Shown: piece by piece, positions 24,257 to 32,917 of the stretch
How positions within the stretch are numbered: position 1 is the stretch's first letter
Layout: each line of letters starts with the position of its first letter
Source of the DNA: an uncultured Clostridium sp.
GTDB lineage: Bacteria > Bacillota > Clostridia > Lachnospirales > Lachnospiraceae
Length of the DNA stretch: 64,000 bases
Direction: 5' to 3'
NCBI GenBank assembly: GCA_900541315.1
Contig: UQJF01000002.1
Span: 1-64,000, forward strand
Notes under the pieces: generated by a model
The model's input: the letters and a program-made list of their open reading frames with translations, nothing else
What the model was told of the DNA's origin: nothing
Database searches by the model: none
Translations under genes and position numbers: made by a program

Positions 24257-25088
24257 CTGTCTCTTCAGCCTTTTTCCCTTCTGCTGCTTCTTCCGGAACC
24301 GGAATAGTTCTCTGGATCTGTGCAGCTGGTGCCTTTGGTCTGGAAACAGTCAGCGGCAGATTTACACCCATTACATTTAAGATAATGCCCTGAGCTTCAT
24401 TTGCCAGCACACTTGGTACCTTGGCAGCTTCTACTACAACCGGACGCATCTTATTTTCACGGTTGAATTTCTGGAATTCCAAAATATCCGTAAATGCAGG
24501 CTGATACAGCTGTCCGTCTTTTAATTTTACTAACGGGATTCCCTTTTCTTCTTTCTGCAAAGCGAAAATAAATGTTCCCTTCTTAAAGTCAGCAGTCAGC
24601 TCTTCATTTAATTCTGCCATTCTTTCCTTATCAGCAGCAGCTGCAGGACGGCGCATTTCCTGTGCCAGATATGCTGCAGTCAGATGTAACGCCGGGTTTT
24701 CTACCCATACAGTTCCCTGAGGCATATCTTCCGGAGATTTACGCTTTACAATATCACTTACCTGCATGGAAGCCTTCTCGCCCTTATCTGTTACAACCAG
24801 GGCATTTACTCCCAACGCATACAGACCGGTAAAGAATACCAGCATATCCTTTCCATTGATCTTTGCAACAGTTACAGGTACTTTTTTCTCTGCCAGTCTT
24901 GCTGCTTCTTTCTTTGCTTCTTCTTCGTCCAGGAATAAGAATACCTCATCATCAAAGGTCTCCTCATCACAGACTACATATGGCTCTCTTGTACACAGAG
25001 AGATCAGGGCAAAAATATCTGCATCATGTCCAAGGCGCATCAGAAGCTCTCTTTTGATGCCCGTAATCGTATTCGGTGTCTCACTCAT
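24249..25088 (-). CDS. SseB-family protein
   Basis: 279 residues. The central part (about 120-250), with TFIFALQKEEKGIPLVKLKDG and LPAFTDILEFQKF-like sequence, resembles the SseB domain, a fold found in E. coli SseB and type III secretion regulators but of unknown action in Firmicutes. An acidic N-terminal region includes FDDEVFLFLDEEEAKKEA; the tail is Ala/Pro/Glu-rich and probably disordered. No signal peptide. The start has AAAGGAG; repeat B4 lies just upstream. Confidence 0.7.
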   Translation of the reverse strand: MSETPNTITGIKRELLMRLGHDADIFALISLCTREPYVVCDEETFDDEVFLFLDEEEAKKEAARLAEKKVPVTVAKINGKDMLVFFTGLYALGVNALVVTDKGEKASMQVSDIVKRKSPEDMPQGTVWVENPALHLTAAYLAQEMRRPAAAADKERMAELNEELTADFKKGTFIFALQKEEKGIPLVKLKDGQLYQPAFTDILEFQKFNRENKMRPVVVEAAKVPSVLANEAQGIILNVMGVNLPLTVSRPKAPAAQIQRTIPVPEEAAEGKKAEETEN

Positions 25089-25113
25089 TCCAGTTAATCT
25101 CCTTTATTGCTTT

Positions 25114-25143
25114 ATGTTCTCCCGGCAGACTCCCAGGAGGACA
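25114..25143 (-). repeat. Repeat B, copy B4 (minimal form)
   Basis: TGTTCTCCCGG and AGGAGGACA bound a 30-bp palindrome-like unit. In gene direction it ends in CGGGAGAACAT about 25 nt before the SseB start. The most reduced copy of the family. Confidence 0.5.
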
Positions 25144-25203
25144 TCTGCTTCATTGGATATGATTGTACCACATTCCCTGAAAGGACGCAATCACCAGACT
25201 TTT

Positions 25204-26025
25204 TTATCTTGCAAAAGCCTCTGCCATATCCTTATATTCGCTTAAATTTGGAAAATTGATCTCAACAGGACTGCCTGGATCTGCGATTCCCACATCTCCG
25301 TCCATGTCAATGTTTGCGGTCTTTCCGTCCACATTCATTCCCATGTTCATCTTCATACGTATCTTAATACAGTCACCATTGGGATCTACTACATATTCAC
25401 ATGGAATGTCTGAAAATTTCATGTTCACGCCGCTTCCAGAAAGCAGAGAGCTTCCCATTCCCAGACCATTTAATACCTGACCCATGTAATCGGTCATCTT
25501 ATCGCCCTGGATCACAAAGCCGACTACCTGGTTATCCCCTTCTGTCCATAAACGGAAATCCGTCAGCAGTTCTTCCTGCTCCTGTCCTGAAGCTAATAAG
25601 AATGTCTGGCTGCTGATCTGTTCTGCCATTTTGGACAGATCCATAGGATATTTGATCTTCATTCCGCCTGCGTCCATATAGCTGGTCCCATCTTTGTAAT
25701 ACATAACGCTGATCACTGGTTCCTGTCCCGGCATGGTAATACGGCTGTAACTGCTGTACTGCAGATTTCCCATATCTGTTAAATGGTTCATGCGCACATT
25801 CATTTCCATACGCATGTTACCAGCATCTTCTATGCCTTCTAAGGCGCTGCCGGAAAGGTGGATCTGGTAATCATAATAAGCATTCATATCCGTAATGGAT
25901 TTCTGCTTTTCTGTTACCTGCTCATAAAGAGCTTTTGCATCTTCCACATTGCCTGCATAAGCAGTGGCCGGGCTCAAAAAAGCCGCTGTAAGGACAATTG
26001 CTGCAAAACGTTTTACCTTTCTCAT
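25204..26025 (-). CDS. Secreted protein, DUF6612-like
   Basis: About 273 residues. A signal peptide (KRFAAIVLTAAFLSPATAYA, cleavage after AYA) is followed by a region rich in beta-strand patterns and methionine, including MEMNVRMNHLTDM and IRMKMNMGMNVDG. It resembles DUF6612/LolA-like lipoprotein-fold proteins of Firmicutes, though it lacks a lipobox Cys. Function unknown; the methionine richness is odd. The start at 26025 has AAAGGAG; the 13-codon extension does not. Follows the amidase gene on the same strand. Confidence 0.65.
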   Translation of the reverse strand: MRKVKRFAAIVLTAAFLSPATAYAGNVEDAKALYEQVTEKQKSITDMNAYYDYQIHLSGSALEGIEDAGNMRMEMNVRMNHLTDMGNLQYSSYSRITMPGQEPVISVMYYKDGTSYMDAGGMKIKYPMDLSKMAEQISSQTFLLASGQEQEELLTDFRLWTEGDNQVVGFVIQGDKMTDYMGQVLNGLGMGSSLLSGSGVNMKFSDIPCEYVVDPNGDCIKIRMKMNMGMNVDGKTANIDMDGDVGIADPGSPVEINFPNLSEYKDMAEAFAR

Positions 26026-26127
26026 GACGTAACTCCTTTCCGCTATATATCGTCGGCTTTGCATCCCTCATGCAAAGCAGCTGCACCATTTACCCGCATA
26101 ATGCGGGAAAGTTACATACCTATCTGC

Positions 26128-27441
26128 CTACTGTCCAAAATAGGCTTTCACACCTGCTACCAGTCCGTCTCCTAACTGATTTAACGTAGCCTGTGAATGG
26201 TCAGAAGCCTTATCTCCCAGCTCAATGTCAATAGACGGCACAGTGGAATAGGAAGTCTGGGTCAGATCCATTGCCATGGAGCCGCCGGAAAAAATCTTTA
26301 CGCCAGCCCCCTTTAAACCGGATACCAGGCTTGCTCCCAGGGCATTATGCTGCTGCCAGTGGGATTTTACAGGTTCCATGTTCTTATAGGAAGCCACATC
26401 TGGAACACTCATATAAAAAGCGCCTTTGTTGCTGGTGGTGGAGTCCCAGTGAAGGGCAATATGGCAGTCTGCTGCATTATTGGCGATGACACTTCTTGCA
26501 ATATTGTCCAGCTGTACATCATCCCCATCGCGGATCATCAGCACATCATAACCTGCTGCCAAAAGCTTATCTTTAAATACTTTCGCCATAGCCAGTGTAA
26601 CCTTGCTCTCCGGTGTACCGTCAGAAAACGTCATTCCTGTAGATACTGCTACTGCTGATGTAGCTCCCGCTCCTGTGGTACCGCCGGTCACTTTGGGTGT
26701 TCCATCCGGATGGCACTGGGTCTTTACGGAAGTTCCGCCCTTTGTGCCATGGCCTGCATTTACTGCGATCACCTTATTCTTCTTTTCAGAAGCTGTGGTA
26801 CGGTAAAGAACTGCTGCTCCGGACTTGATCTTTGCATAGTCCGCATATTTCCAGGAAGAGTTTAATGTTACCTGGCCATCTGCAGATACGTTAGCTGCTG
26901 CAGCTGTTGTTTCTGGTTCCTTCGGCACTTCGATAGTCACAAAATCCGAAGAAATATAAACTGTCATTCCCTCATATTCCACTCTGTCCCACTTTTGGCT
27001 GGTACCAGTGCGCTTAAGTTTCGTTGCATTTCCAACATTTGCTATAATGTTATCATCCACGGAAGTATCACAGGAAGAGCGTACACGGACACTGCCCCCC
27101 TCCGACTTTACATAAACCGTATCAGAAACCTCTTTAAACTCCGGTGCCGGCGCTGCAGTGCGGGCTGTTTCGCTTTGGATGATCTGGGCAGTTGGCCCAC
27201 TGGCATTTTCACCGGAAGCTTCTCCGTTTTCTCCAACCGCACTGTTATCTGGTGCGTTCTCTGATCCGGAAACACCTTCTGCGCCGTTTCCAGAACCATT
27301 TACCGTCTCTGCCTGTACATTTTCCGCACCCTTTCTCAGTTCTTCACTGGACTGATACCCGGAACATCCCCCTGTTAAAAGGGCTGCTCCCAGAAGAAGG
27401 GCAGCTGCTTTTATACTTACTTTTTCTCTCTGCTTTCTCAT
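26128..27441 (-). CDS. N-acetylmuramoyl-L-alanine amidase lipoprotein
   Basis: 437 residues. A lipobox LLTGGC (Cys about 26) anchors it outside the membrane. A disordered Ser/Gly/Glu linker leads to an SH3b-like domain (VRSSCDTSVDDNIIANVG, about 115-170) and a C-terminal Amidase_3 domain starting VIAVNAGHGTKGG with Glu in GTPESKVTLA, His in IALHWDS and a final IDIELGD. These fit the zinc ligands and catalytic Glu of family 3 amidases, although the usual H-x-N after the second His reads HWD. It cleaves the peptide from MurNAc. Overlaps mnmA by 4 nt (ATGA). Confidence 0.85.
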   Translation of the reverse strand: MRKQREKVSIKAAALLLGAALLTGGCSGYQSSEELRKGAENVQAETVNGSGNGAEGVSGSENAPDNSAVGENGEASGENASGPTAQIIQSETARTAAPAPEFKEVSDTVYVKSEGGSVRVRSSCDTSVDDNIIANVGNATKLKRTGTSQKWDRVEYEGMTVYISSDFVTIEVPKEPETTAAAANVSADGQVTLNSSWKYADYAKIKSGAAVLYRTTASEKKNKVIAVNAGHGTKGGTSVKTQCHPDGTPKVTGGTTGAGATSAVAVSTGMTFSDGTPESKVTLAMAKVFKDKLLAAGYDVLMIRDGDDVQLDNIARSVIANNAADCHIALHWDSTTSNKGAFYMSVPDVASYKNMEPVKSHWQQHNALGASLVSGLKGAGVKIFSGGSMAMDLTQTSYSTVPSIDIELGDKASDHSQATLNQLGDGLVAGVKAYFGQ

Positions 27442-28514
27442 AAAATAGTTCCCCCGCCTGCTACATGATCACCCTGGTAAAATACTACAGCCTGTCCCGG
27501 TGTTGCAGCACGTACCGGCTCATCAAAACGGCATTCCACCATATCTTCTCCAATACGGCGAATCTTACATGGTGCACCTTTGTGGCTGTAGCGGATCTTG
27601 GCATTTACAGAAACTTCTTCTTCACCAACTCCATCCAGTGCCATCCAGTTTAACTTATTACAGCGGACTACATCTGTAAATACGTCCTGTCCATTTCCTA
27701 AGACTACTTCATTGGTCTCCGGGCGGATCGCTACAACAAAAACAGGATATCCCATAGCCAGGTTCAGGCCTTTCCTCTGTCCTACAGTATAGTGGGAAAT
27801 CCCCTTATGGCGGCCCAGCACATTTCCATCCAGATCTACGAAATTGCCTGGTTTCATGGTCTTTCCTGTATATTCTTCAATAAAGGATGCATAATCATGA
27901 TCCGGGATAAAACAGATCTCCTGGCTGTCCGGCTTGGAAGCTACAGGAAGTCCCAGTTTCTCTGCCATATCACGTATCTCATCCTTGTAATAATTTCCTA
28001 CAGGCATCAAAGTATGGGAAAGCTGATCCTGGGTCAGGTTGTAAAGGGCATAGGTCTGGTCCTTTTCCGCTGTCACTGACTTTTTTATAGCATATCTGCC
28101 ATTTGGCAGCTTTTCAATCCTTGCATAATGACCGGTGGCAATATATTCTGCGCCAATAGAAAGACTGCGGCGCAGCAGGGACTCCCATTTTACATAACGG
28201 TTGCAGGCAATACATGGATTTGGGGTACGTCCTGCCATATATTCTGCCGCAAAATAATCCATAACCTGTTTACGGAACTCATTTTTAAAATTCATAACAT
28301 AATAAGGGATACCAATGTCCATGGCAACACGGCGGGCATCATCTACGGCACTTAAGCCGCAGCAGCCCCCCTCAGTCTCCTGAACCTCGGTATCCTCATC
28401 CTGCCATATCTGCATGGTCACGCCGATCACATCGTAACCTTGTTCTTTTAACAGCCAAGCTGCCACGGAGGAGTCAACTCCTCCTGACATGCCTACTACT
28501 ACTTTTCTGCTCAA
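27438..28514 (-). CDS. mnmA: tRNA-specific 2-thiouridylase
   Basis: 358 residues. MnmA adenylates and then thiolates U34 of Lys, Glu and Gln tRNAs. The PP-loop GMSGGVDSSVAAWLL is at the N-terminus, with the catalytic cysteines in NPCIACNRYVKW and QEICFIPDHDY. It is in an operon nifS-nifU-mnmA, overlapping nifU by 4 nt, so the desulfurase may supply its sulfur. Length and motifs are complete. Confidence 0.96.
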   Translation of the reverse strand: MSRKVVVGMSGGVDSSVAAWLLKEQGYDVIGVTMQIWQDEDTEVQETEGGCCGLSAVDDARRVAMDIGIPYYVMNFKNEFRKQVMDYFAAEYMAGRTPNPCIACNRYVKWESLLRRSLSIGAEYIATGHYARIEKLPNGRYAIKKSVTAEKDQTYALYNLTQDQLSHTLMPVGNYYKDEIRDMAEKLGLPVASKPDSQEICFIPDHDYASFIEEYTGKTMKPGNFVDLDGNVLGRHKGISHYTVGQRKGLNLAMGYPVFVVAIRPETNEVVLGNGQDVFTDVVRCNKLNWMALDGVGEEEVSVNAKIRYSHKGAPCKIRRIGEDMVECRFDEPVRAATPGQAVVFYQGDHVAGGGTIL

Positions 28515-28948
28515 TAGTTTTCCTCTTCTTCCTCTTCTCCAATATTCTCCTTAGGCTGCTCCAGTCCTTCGATCTTAATACCGTTTTTCTGGGCATAGTC
28601 CCATAAAGCTGCGTGAATAGCCTCCTCAGCTAACAGAGAACAATGTACCTTTACTGGCGGAAGTCCGTCTAATGCTTCCATAACTGCCTTATTGGTAACT
28701 TCCATTGCTTCCTGAACTGTCTTTCCTTTTACTAATTCAGTAGCCATACTGCTGGTTGCAACAGCAGCGCCGCAGCCGAAAGTCTTAAACTTCACATCAC
28801 GGATGATCTGGTTCTCATCAATATCTAAGTAGATACGCATGATGTCACCACATTTTGGATTTCCTACTGTTCCTACGCCGCTGGCGTCTTCTATTTCTCC
28901 CACATTTCTGGGATGCTGAAAATGGTCCATTACTTTTTCTGAATACAT
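28511..28948 (-). CDS. nifU: Fe-S scaffold NifU/IscU-like
   Basis: About 145 residues. IscU-type scaffold with three cluster cysteines in NPKCGDIMRIY, FKTFGCGAAVAT and VHCSLLAEEAIHAAL. It receives sulfur from the adjacent NifS and assembles iron-sulfur clusters. An acidic EEEEEENY tail ends the protein. The start at 28948 (MYSEKVMDHF) has AGGAGG; the 22-codon extension is not conserved. Clostridial NifU-type proteins of this size lack the C-terminal Nfu domain of the nitrogenase NifU. Confidence 0.93.
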   Translation of the reverse strand: MYSEKVMDHFQHPRNVGEIEDASGVGTVGNPKCGDIMRIYLDIDENQIIRDVKFKTFGCGAAVATSSMATELVKGKTVQEAMEVTNKAVMEALDGLPPVKVHCSLLAEEAIHAALWDYAQKNGIKIEGLEQPKENIGEEEEEENY

Positions 28949-28990
28949 GAAAAAATTCCTCCTGATATTTGGTTGATTATATTTGTAAAT

Positions 28991-29048
28991 CCACTCACAG
29001 CCCCGCGCTGGCACGCTTCGCTGCCTGCTGGCGCAGGCGGGCTGTTTA
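28991..29048. repeat. Repeat A, copy A3 (junction part only)
   Basis: Outer stem ACAGCCC (28997-29003) with GGGCTGT (29039-29045), enclosing GCCTGC/GCAGGC and a second GC-rich hairpin. The terminator-like hairpin of A1 and A2 is missing. Located between nifS and nifU inside the operon. Confidence 0.75.
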
Positions 29049-29055
29049 CCTATAC

Positions 29056-30243
29056 TTATTTTTCTTTTGTGCGTCTCATATAGTCCTCATACAGCGGAGA
29101 CATGCCTCTTAAGTAAGATACGATTTCCTTGATCTGGTCTACTACATAATCCATTTCTTCCATAGTGTTCTCTTCACTTAATGTCAGACGCAGGGAACCA
29201 TGTGCGATCTCATGAGGCAATCCGATAGCTAACAGTACATGAGACGGATCTAAGGAACCGGAAGTACATGCAGAACCGCTGGAACCGCAGATACCAGCCA
29301 TATCTAACTTGATCAGTAAAGACTCACCTTCAATAAACTGGAATGCAAAGTTTACATTGTTTGGCAGACGGTTGGTTCTGGAACCGTTGACTCTGGTAAA
29401 TGGAACCTCCTCTGTCACACGCTTGATCAGATAATCTCTTAACTGAGTCTCTTTTGCAATACGCTCATCCATGGTTTCCATAGCGATCTGGGCTGCTTTT
29501 CCGTATCCTACGATACCAGGAACATTTTCAGTACCTGCACGGCGCTTACGCTCCTGGGCTCCGCCGTGGATAAAGGAACGGATCTTTACACCAGTACGGA
29601 TGTACAAAAAGCCGATTCCCTTTGGTCCGTTTAACTTATGACCACTGGAGCTTAACATATCAATATGACACTCATCTACATTGATCGGCACATGGGCATA
29701 AGCCTGCACAGCGTCAGTATGGAACAAAATACCATGTTCCTTTGCGATCTCACCGATCTCCTTAATAGGCTCAATGGTTCCGATCTCATTGTTCGCAAAC
29801 ATAATAGAGATCAAAATGGTATCCGGACGGATTGCTTTCTTTAATTCATCTAATTTTACAACACCATTTTCATCTACATCCAGGTAAGTTACCTCATAAC
29901 CTCTCTTTTCCAGATACTGACAGGTATGGAGAATGGCATGATGCTCGATCTTGCTGGTGATGATATGCTTGCCCTTTGCACTGTAAGCCTCTGCTGTAGC
30001 AACCAGTGCCCAGTTGTCAGATTCGCTTCCGCCTGCTGTAAAGTAAATCTCATTGGTTTTTGCACCTAAAGACTTTGCAATGATCTCTCTTGCATTTGTA
30101 ACTGCCTTTTTGCTCTCTGCTGAAAATGTATACACAGAAGAAGGATTTCCATAATATTCTGTAAAATAAGGAAGCATTGCTTCCACAACCTCCGGCCTTG
30201 TTTTGGTAGTGGCTGCATTATCAAGATAAATCAGTTTTTCCAT
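29056..30243 (-). CDS. nifS: Cysteine desulfurase
   Basis: About 395 residues. A PLP enzyme that takes sulfur from cysteine for clusters and tRNA thiolation. LDNAATTKTRPEV at the N-terminus, the PLP lysine in SSSGHKLNGPKG and the persulfide Cys in GSSGSACTSGSLDPSH are visible, the last with the long loop of group I (NifS/IscS) enzymes. The start at 30243 follows AAAGGCGG. First gene of the operon. Confidence 0.96.
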   Translation of the reverse strand: MEKLIYLDNAATTKTRPEVVEAMLPYFTEYYGNPSSVYTFSAESKKAVTNAREIIAKSLGAKTNEIYFTAGGSESDNWALVATAEAYSAKGKHIITSKIEHHAILHTCQYLEKRGYEVTYLDVDENGVVKLDELKKAIRPDTILISIMFANNEIGTIEPIKEIGEIAKEHGILFHTDAVQAYAHVPINVDECHIDMLSSSGHKLNGPKGIGFLYIRTGVKIRSFIHGGAQERKRRAGTENVPGIVGYGKAAQIAMETMDERIAKETQLRDYLIKRVTEEVPFTRVNGSRTNRLPNNVNFAFQFIEGESLLIKLDMAGICGSSGSACTSGSLDPSHVLLAIGLPHEIAHGSLRLTLSEENTMEEMDYVVDQIKEIVSYLRGMSPLYEDYMRRTKEK

Positions 30244-30320
30244 AATAAATCTTACCGCCTTTCTTAACATTCTAAAAGCTTTCGGGTATTTCCCGTTTAT
30301 AAACTATTTTGCTGCCTTTT

Positions 30321-30349
30321 ACTATAGCATAGTATTCCAGGAAACTCAA
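30321..30349 (-). promoter_or_regulatory. nifS operon promoter
   Basis: Minus strand -35 TTGAGT (30344-30349), 17 bp, -10 TATAGT (30321-30326). A CGGG-AAATA-CCCG hairpin lies in the leader. No clear IscR/Rrf2 site was identified. Confidence 0.6.
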
Positions 30350-30403
30350 TGTGAATACCCGATTGTTTTAATTTCATACAAAGTTAGTTGGTTTATCTCC
30401 CTT

Positions 30404-31903
30404 TTACCGCAGGATCATCCCTAAAAACATACCATAACAGGCTGTTATGATGCCCATACGTAATACTATTGCCACAACAGAACCGGTTACAGGGATTGCT
30501 GCGCAAAAGGCCCTGTCGATCCCCATGCTGATAAAAAGGGCAAAGCCCGGCTTTAAAAGACATTCTATCATATTGCATTGAAAATCCGCCTGTCTTCCTA
30601 CAGATATGCAGCACAAAAAAGCCAGAAACAGTTCACTGACCAGAAATCCCCATAAATATCCACGGATCCCAAAAACGGGAACTGCAAAAAGCACAAAGGC
30701 CAGGCGGATCCCCATAGCTACTATGTTCTGTAAAAATGTAGTTCCTGTTTTTCCAAGACCGTTCTGTATGCTTCCCATGGTAGTGGCCAGATACATAAAA
30801 GGACATAGCCAGCATAAGACCGTGATAAAAGACCCGGAAAGTTCACTGCGAAAGATCATTGTTCCCAGGTTTTTCCCAAACCTTGTAAAAATACCGATGC
30901 ATAAGATTCCCATATAACAGCTGCATTTAAAAGATAATGCTGCCATGGTAGAAATGCGTCCCTGCTCCTTCATTGCCTGGGCTCTGGCAGCTGACGGAAG
31001 CAAAAGAACTGCCATGGAATTAGTGATCGCTGATGGAAACAGGATAAATGGCAGTGCCATACTGGTAAGTACCCCGTATACGGATAATGCCTCTTTGTTG
31101 GTAAGACCATGATCAATAAGGCGGCTGGGGATCAATATTGCTTCTGCGCTTCCAAGAAGATTTAACACCAGGCGGTTTCCCATGAGAGGAAGAGCCAGAG
31201 TCAGGATTGGGACCAGATTTTTTCTCTCTTTACCCCCTTCTCTCTCCCCCTTCTGGGGCGGCACCAGAAGCAGCGCCAGAAATGTAAACGCCGCTGAAGC
31301 CATTTCCCCGATCACATGCCCTTCTACCGCCAGTCCCACAGTCACAGGTTTACCATTTTTTTCCAGATATATGACCAGCAGCCACACAGCACCCATACGG
31401 ATCATCTGCTCTGCGATCTGTGAAAAAGAAGGAATATGTGCCTTGTTCATTCCATAATAATAGCCGTTAATGCAGGCGTGAAGACAGGCAAATGGTACAG
31501 AAACTGCCAATACCGGCAGATACCTGGCCGCCTGAGGCTCTGAAAGAACATTAGAAGCCAGAAATATTTTCCCTTTGCATAGCAGCAAAACAGGGATCAC
31601 CGAAAGGCTTAATGACAAAGCCAGGCCACATAAAAAAACAGACCAGCCTTTCTTACGGTTAGCAGCCACATACTGGGACAGTGCCGTCTGGATGGAGCCT
31701 GCACATAAGGCAAAGGCAATGCTGAAAAAAGGATGGATCATATTATAAAGCCCCAGACCTTCTGCCCCGATGGTACGTGACATATAGATCCTGTAAAAAA
31801 AGCCTAAAATACGGCAGAAAAGCCCAGCTCCGGTAAGAAGCAGAGTCCCTTTGACAAATTCTTTTCTCCCTGGTGAAAGAAACTGGCTCACATTAAGATC
31901 CAT
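30404..31903 (-). CDS. SpoVB-like polysaccharide flippase (MOP superfamily)
   Basis: 499 residues with about 14 membrane helices. The N-terminus (KGTLLLTGAGLFCRILGFFYRIYMSRTIGAEGLGLYNM, read in pieces) matches SpoVB/YtgP proteins, related to MurJ lipid II flippases. SpoVB acts in spore cortex synthesis in Bacillus; other paralogues serve vegetative walls, so the exact role is inference. A charged loop (PPQKGEREGGKERK) separates the two halves. Start preceded by AAGGAG with repeat B5 upstream. Confidence 0.85.
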   Translation of the reverse strand: MDLNVSQFLSPGRKEFVKGTLLLTGAGLFCRILGFFYRIYMSRTIGAEGLGLYNMIHPFFSIAFALCAGSIQTALSQYVAANRKKGWSVFLCGLALSLSLSVIPVLLLCKGKIFLASNVLSEPQAARYLPVLAVSVPFACLHACINGYYYGMNKAHIPSFSQIAEQMIRMGAVWLLVIYLEKNGKPVTVGLAVEGHVIGEMASAAFTFLALLLVPPQKGEREGGKERKNLVPILTLALPLMGNRLVLNLLGSAEAILIPSRLIDHGLTNKEALSVYGVLTSMALPFILFPSAITNSMAVLLLPSAARAQAMKEQGRISTMAALSFKCSCYMGILCIGIFTRFGKNLGTMIFRSELSGSFITVLCWLCPFMYLATTMGSIQNGLGKTGTTFLQNIVAMGIRLAFVLFAVPVFGIRGYLWGFLVSELFLAFLCCISVGRQADFQCNMIECLLKPGFALFISMGIDRAFCAAIPVTGSVVAIVLRMGIITACYGMFLGMILR

Positions 31904-31925
31904 GATCCATTCTCCTTACTATCCA

Positions 31926-31954
31926 ATGTACTCTCAAAATCTGAAAGTACATCA
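31926..31954 (-). repeat. Repeat B, copy B5 (reduced, palindromic)
   Basis: ATGTACT and AGTACAT bound the unit TCTCAAAATCTGA. In the SpoVB gene direction it reads GATTTTGAGAGTACAT, ending about 24 nt before the start, the same place as in the other copies. Confidence 0.5.
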
Positions 31955-31977
31955 TAAAATGCGTTATTCCAATATAT

Positions 31978-32014
31978 GAAAAAAAGGCCTGAAGTATTCA
32001 AAACTCCAGACCTT
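31978..32014 (-). terminator. folT terminator
   Basis: AAGGCCTGAAGT (31984-31995) and ACTCCAGACCTT (32003-32014) form a stem with G-U pairs; on the minus strand a T7 run follows. It sits about 28 bp after the folT stop. Confidence 0.8.
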
Positions 32015-32041
32015 CCCACTATTAGAAGTATCTTAGCTATA

Positions 32042-32602
32042 TTATTTTTTTTCTTCTTTCACAAGCTTAAAAATACCTGTCACATCTAAAACTTTTGCAA
32101 TATTATAGAAAATAAAAGCATCAATAGGACACATAATGGCATTCTTTACTAATCTCGCCGGAAGAAGTACTGAAAATGCCTTTCCATAAAGAATAGACAG
32201 GCACCAGGTATTAAGGATCACATTACATATGATCGCCACTACTACATGAGCAGCAAGCACCCGCCAGAAGCTTAATTCTTTCTTATAATAAAAACTGCCG
32301 TAGATCAGGCCTGCAAGCATGGCGATCAAAGTAAAGCCCGGAAAAAATGCCCCTGTAGGCTTGATGAGATATTTTAAAATATCCATAGCGCCTGCAAAAA
32401 CACTTCCTACCACCGGTCCAAACAGCATATGAACAATCTCATTGGGAATGCCTGAAAAACCAATGCGAAGGGTACTTCCAAGCTCAATACTTAAAGAACC
32501 TAATACAATGGCAATAGCTCCTAACATGGCGCAGACCGTAACGGTCTTTACCTGTCTTAACTGTCTGAAGGAACCGGTAAACAAAGTTGCTAATCTTTCC
32601 AT
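32042..32602 (-). CDS. folT: Folate ECF transporter S component FolT
   Basis: 186 residues with five to six membrane helices. The early VKTVTVCAMLGAIAIVLGSL segment and the IGFSGIPNEIVHMLFGPVVG and PTGAFFPGFTLIAMLAG segments match folate-specific S components, which bind folate and dock with the shared EcfAA'T module encoded elsewhere. Identification is strongly backed by the tetrahydrofolate riboswitch directly upstream. Start has AAAGGAGGT, which is the likely target of translational control. Confidence 0.93.
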   Translation of the reverse strand: MERLATLFTGSFRQLRQVKTVTVCAMLGAIAIVLGSLSIELGSTLRIGFSGIPNEIVHMLFGPVVGSVFAGAMDILKYLIKPTGAFFPGFTLIAMLAGLIYGSFYYKKELSFWRVLAAHVVVAIICNVILNTWCLSILYGKAFSVLLPARLVKNAIMCPIDAFIFYNIAKVLDVTGIFKLVKEEKK

Positions 32603-32667
32603 AAAAAAATTACCTCCTTTGCAGATACCTCATACTACAATCGGAGATAATCAAGATTTTCTCTGAT

Positions 32668-32777
32668 GCAGCGGGATGCGGCTCATGTACCGCAGGAACA
32701 GTTTCAAAAACTGCCCCTTTCGTCTGGTTGACAACTCCCTGTTCAGCCGGCACTTAACGCACATAAACCTACTCTGC
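32668..32777 (-). promoter_or_regulatory. Tetrahydrofolate riboswitch (folT motif)
   Basis: Read on the minus strand it begins GCAGAGTAGG, then GTGCGTTAAGTGCCGGCTG, CGAAAGGGGCAG, and ends CTGCGGTACATGAG and GCCGCATCCCGCTGC. These are the conserved GAGAGUAG, GCGUUAAGUG, GAAAG and CCGC...CCCGC(T)C elements of the THF riboswitch, in the right order and length (110 nt). The first and last GCAG.../...CTGC close the P1 helix. It precedes folT, its classic target. Confidence 0.93.
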
Positions 32778-32810
32778 TTTCTTATGTTGTTTTATAGTTA
32801 TTTTTAAGTA

Positions 32811-32838
32811 ACTATACTCCATTTTTATGGATTTGCAA
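32811..32838 (-). promoter_or_regulatory. folT promoter
   Basis: Minus strand -35 TTGCAA (32833-32838), 16 bp, -10 TATAGT (32811-32816), about 30 nt upstream of the riboswitch. The rest of 32839-32917 shows only AT-rich sequence. Confidence 0.6.
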
Positions 32839-32917
32839 GTATTTTTTTACACACATTCTGATTTTTCTTCTGTTTTCACTTCTATTTTCACTGCTGCTTT
32901 TACTTTTATTTTTGCAT

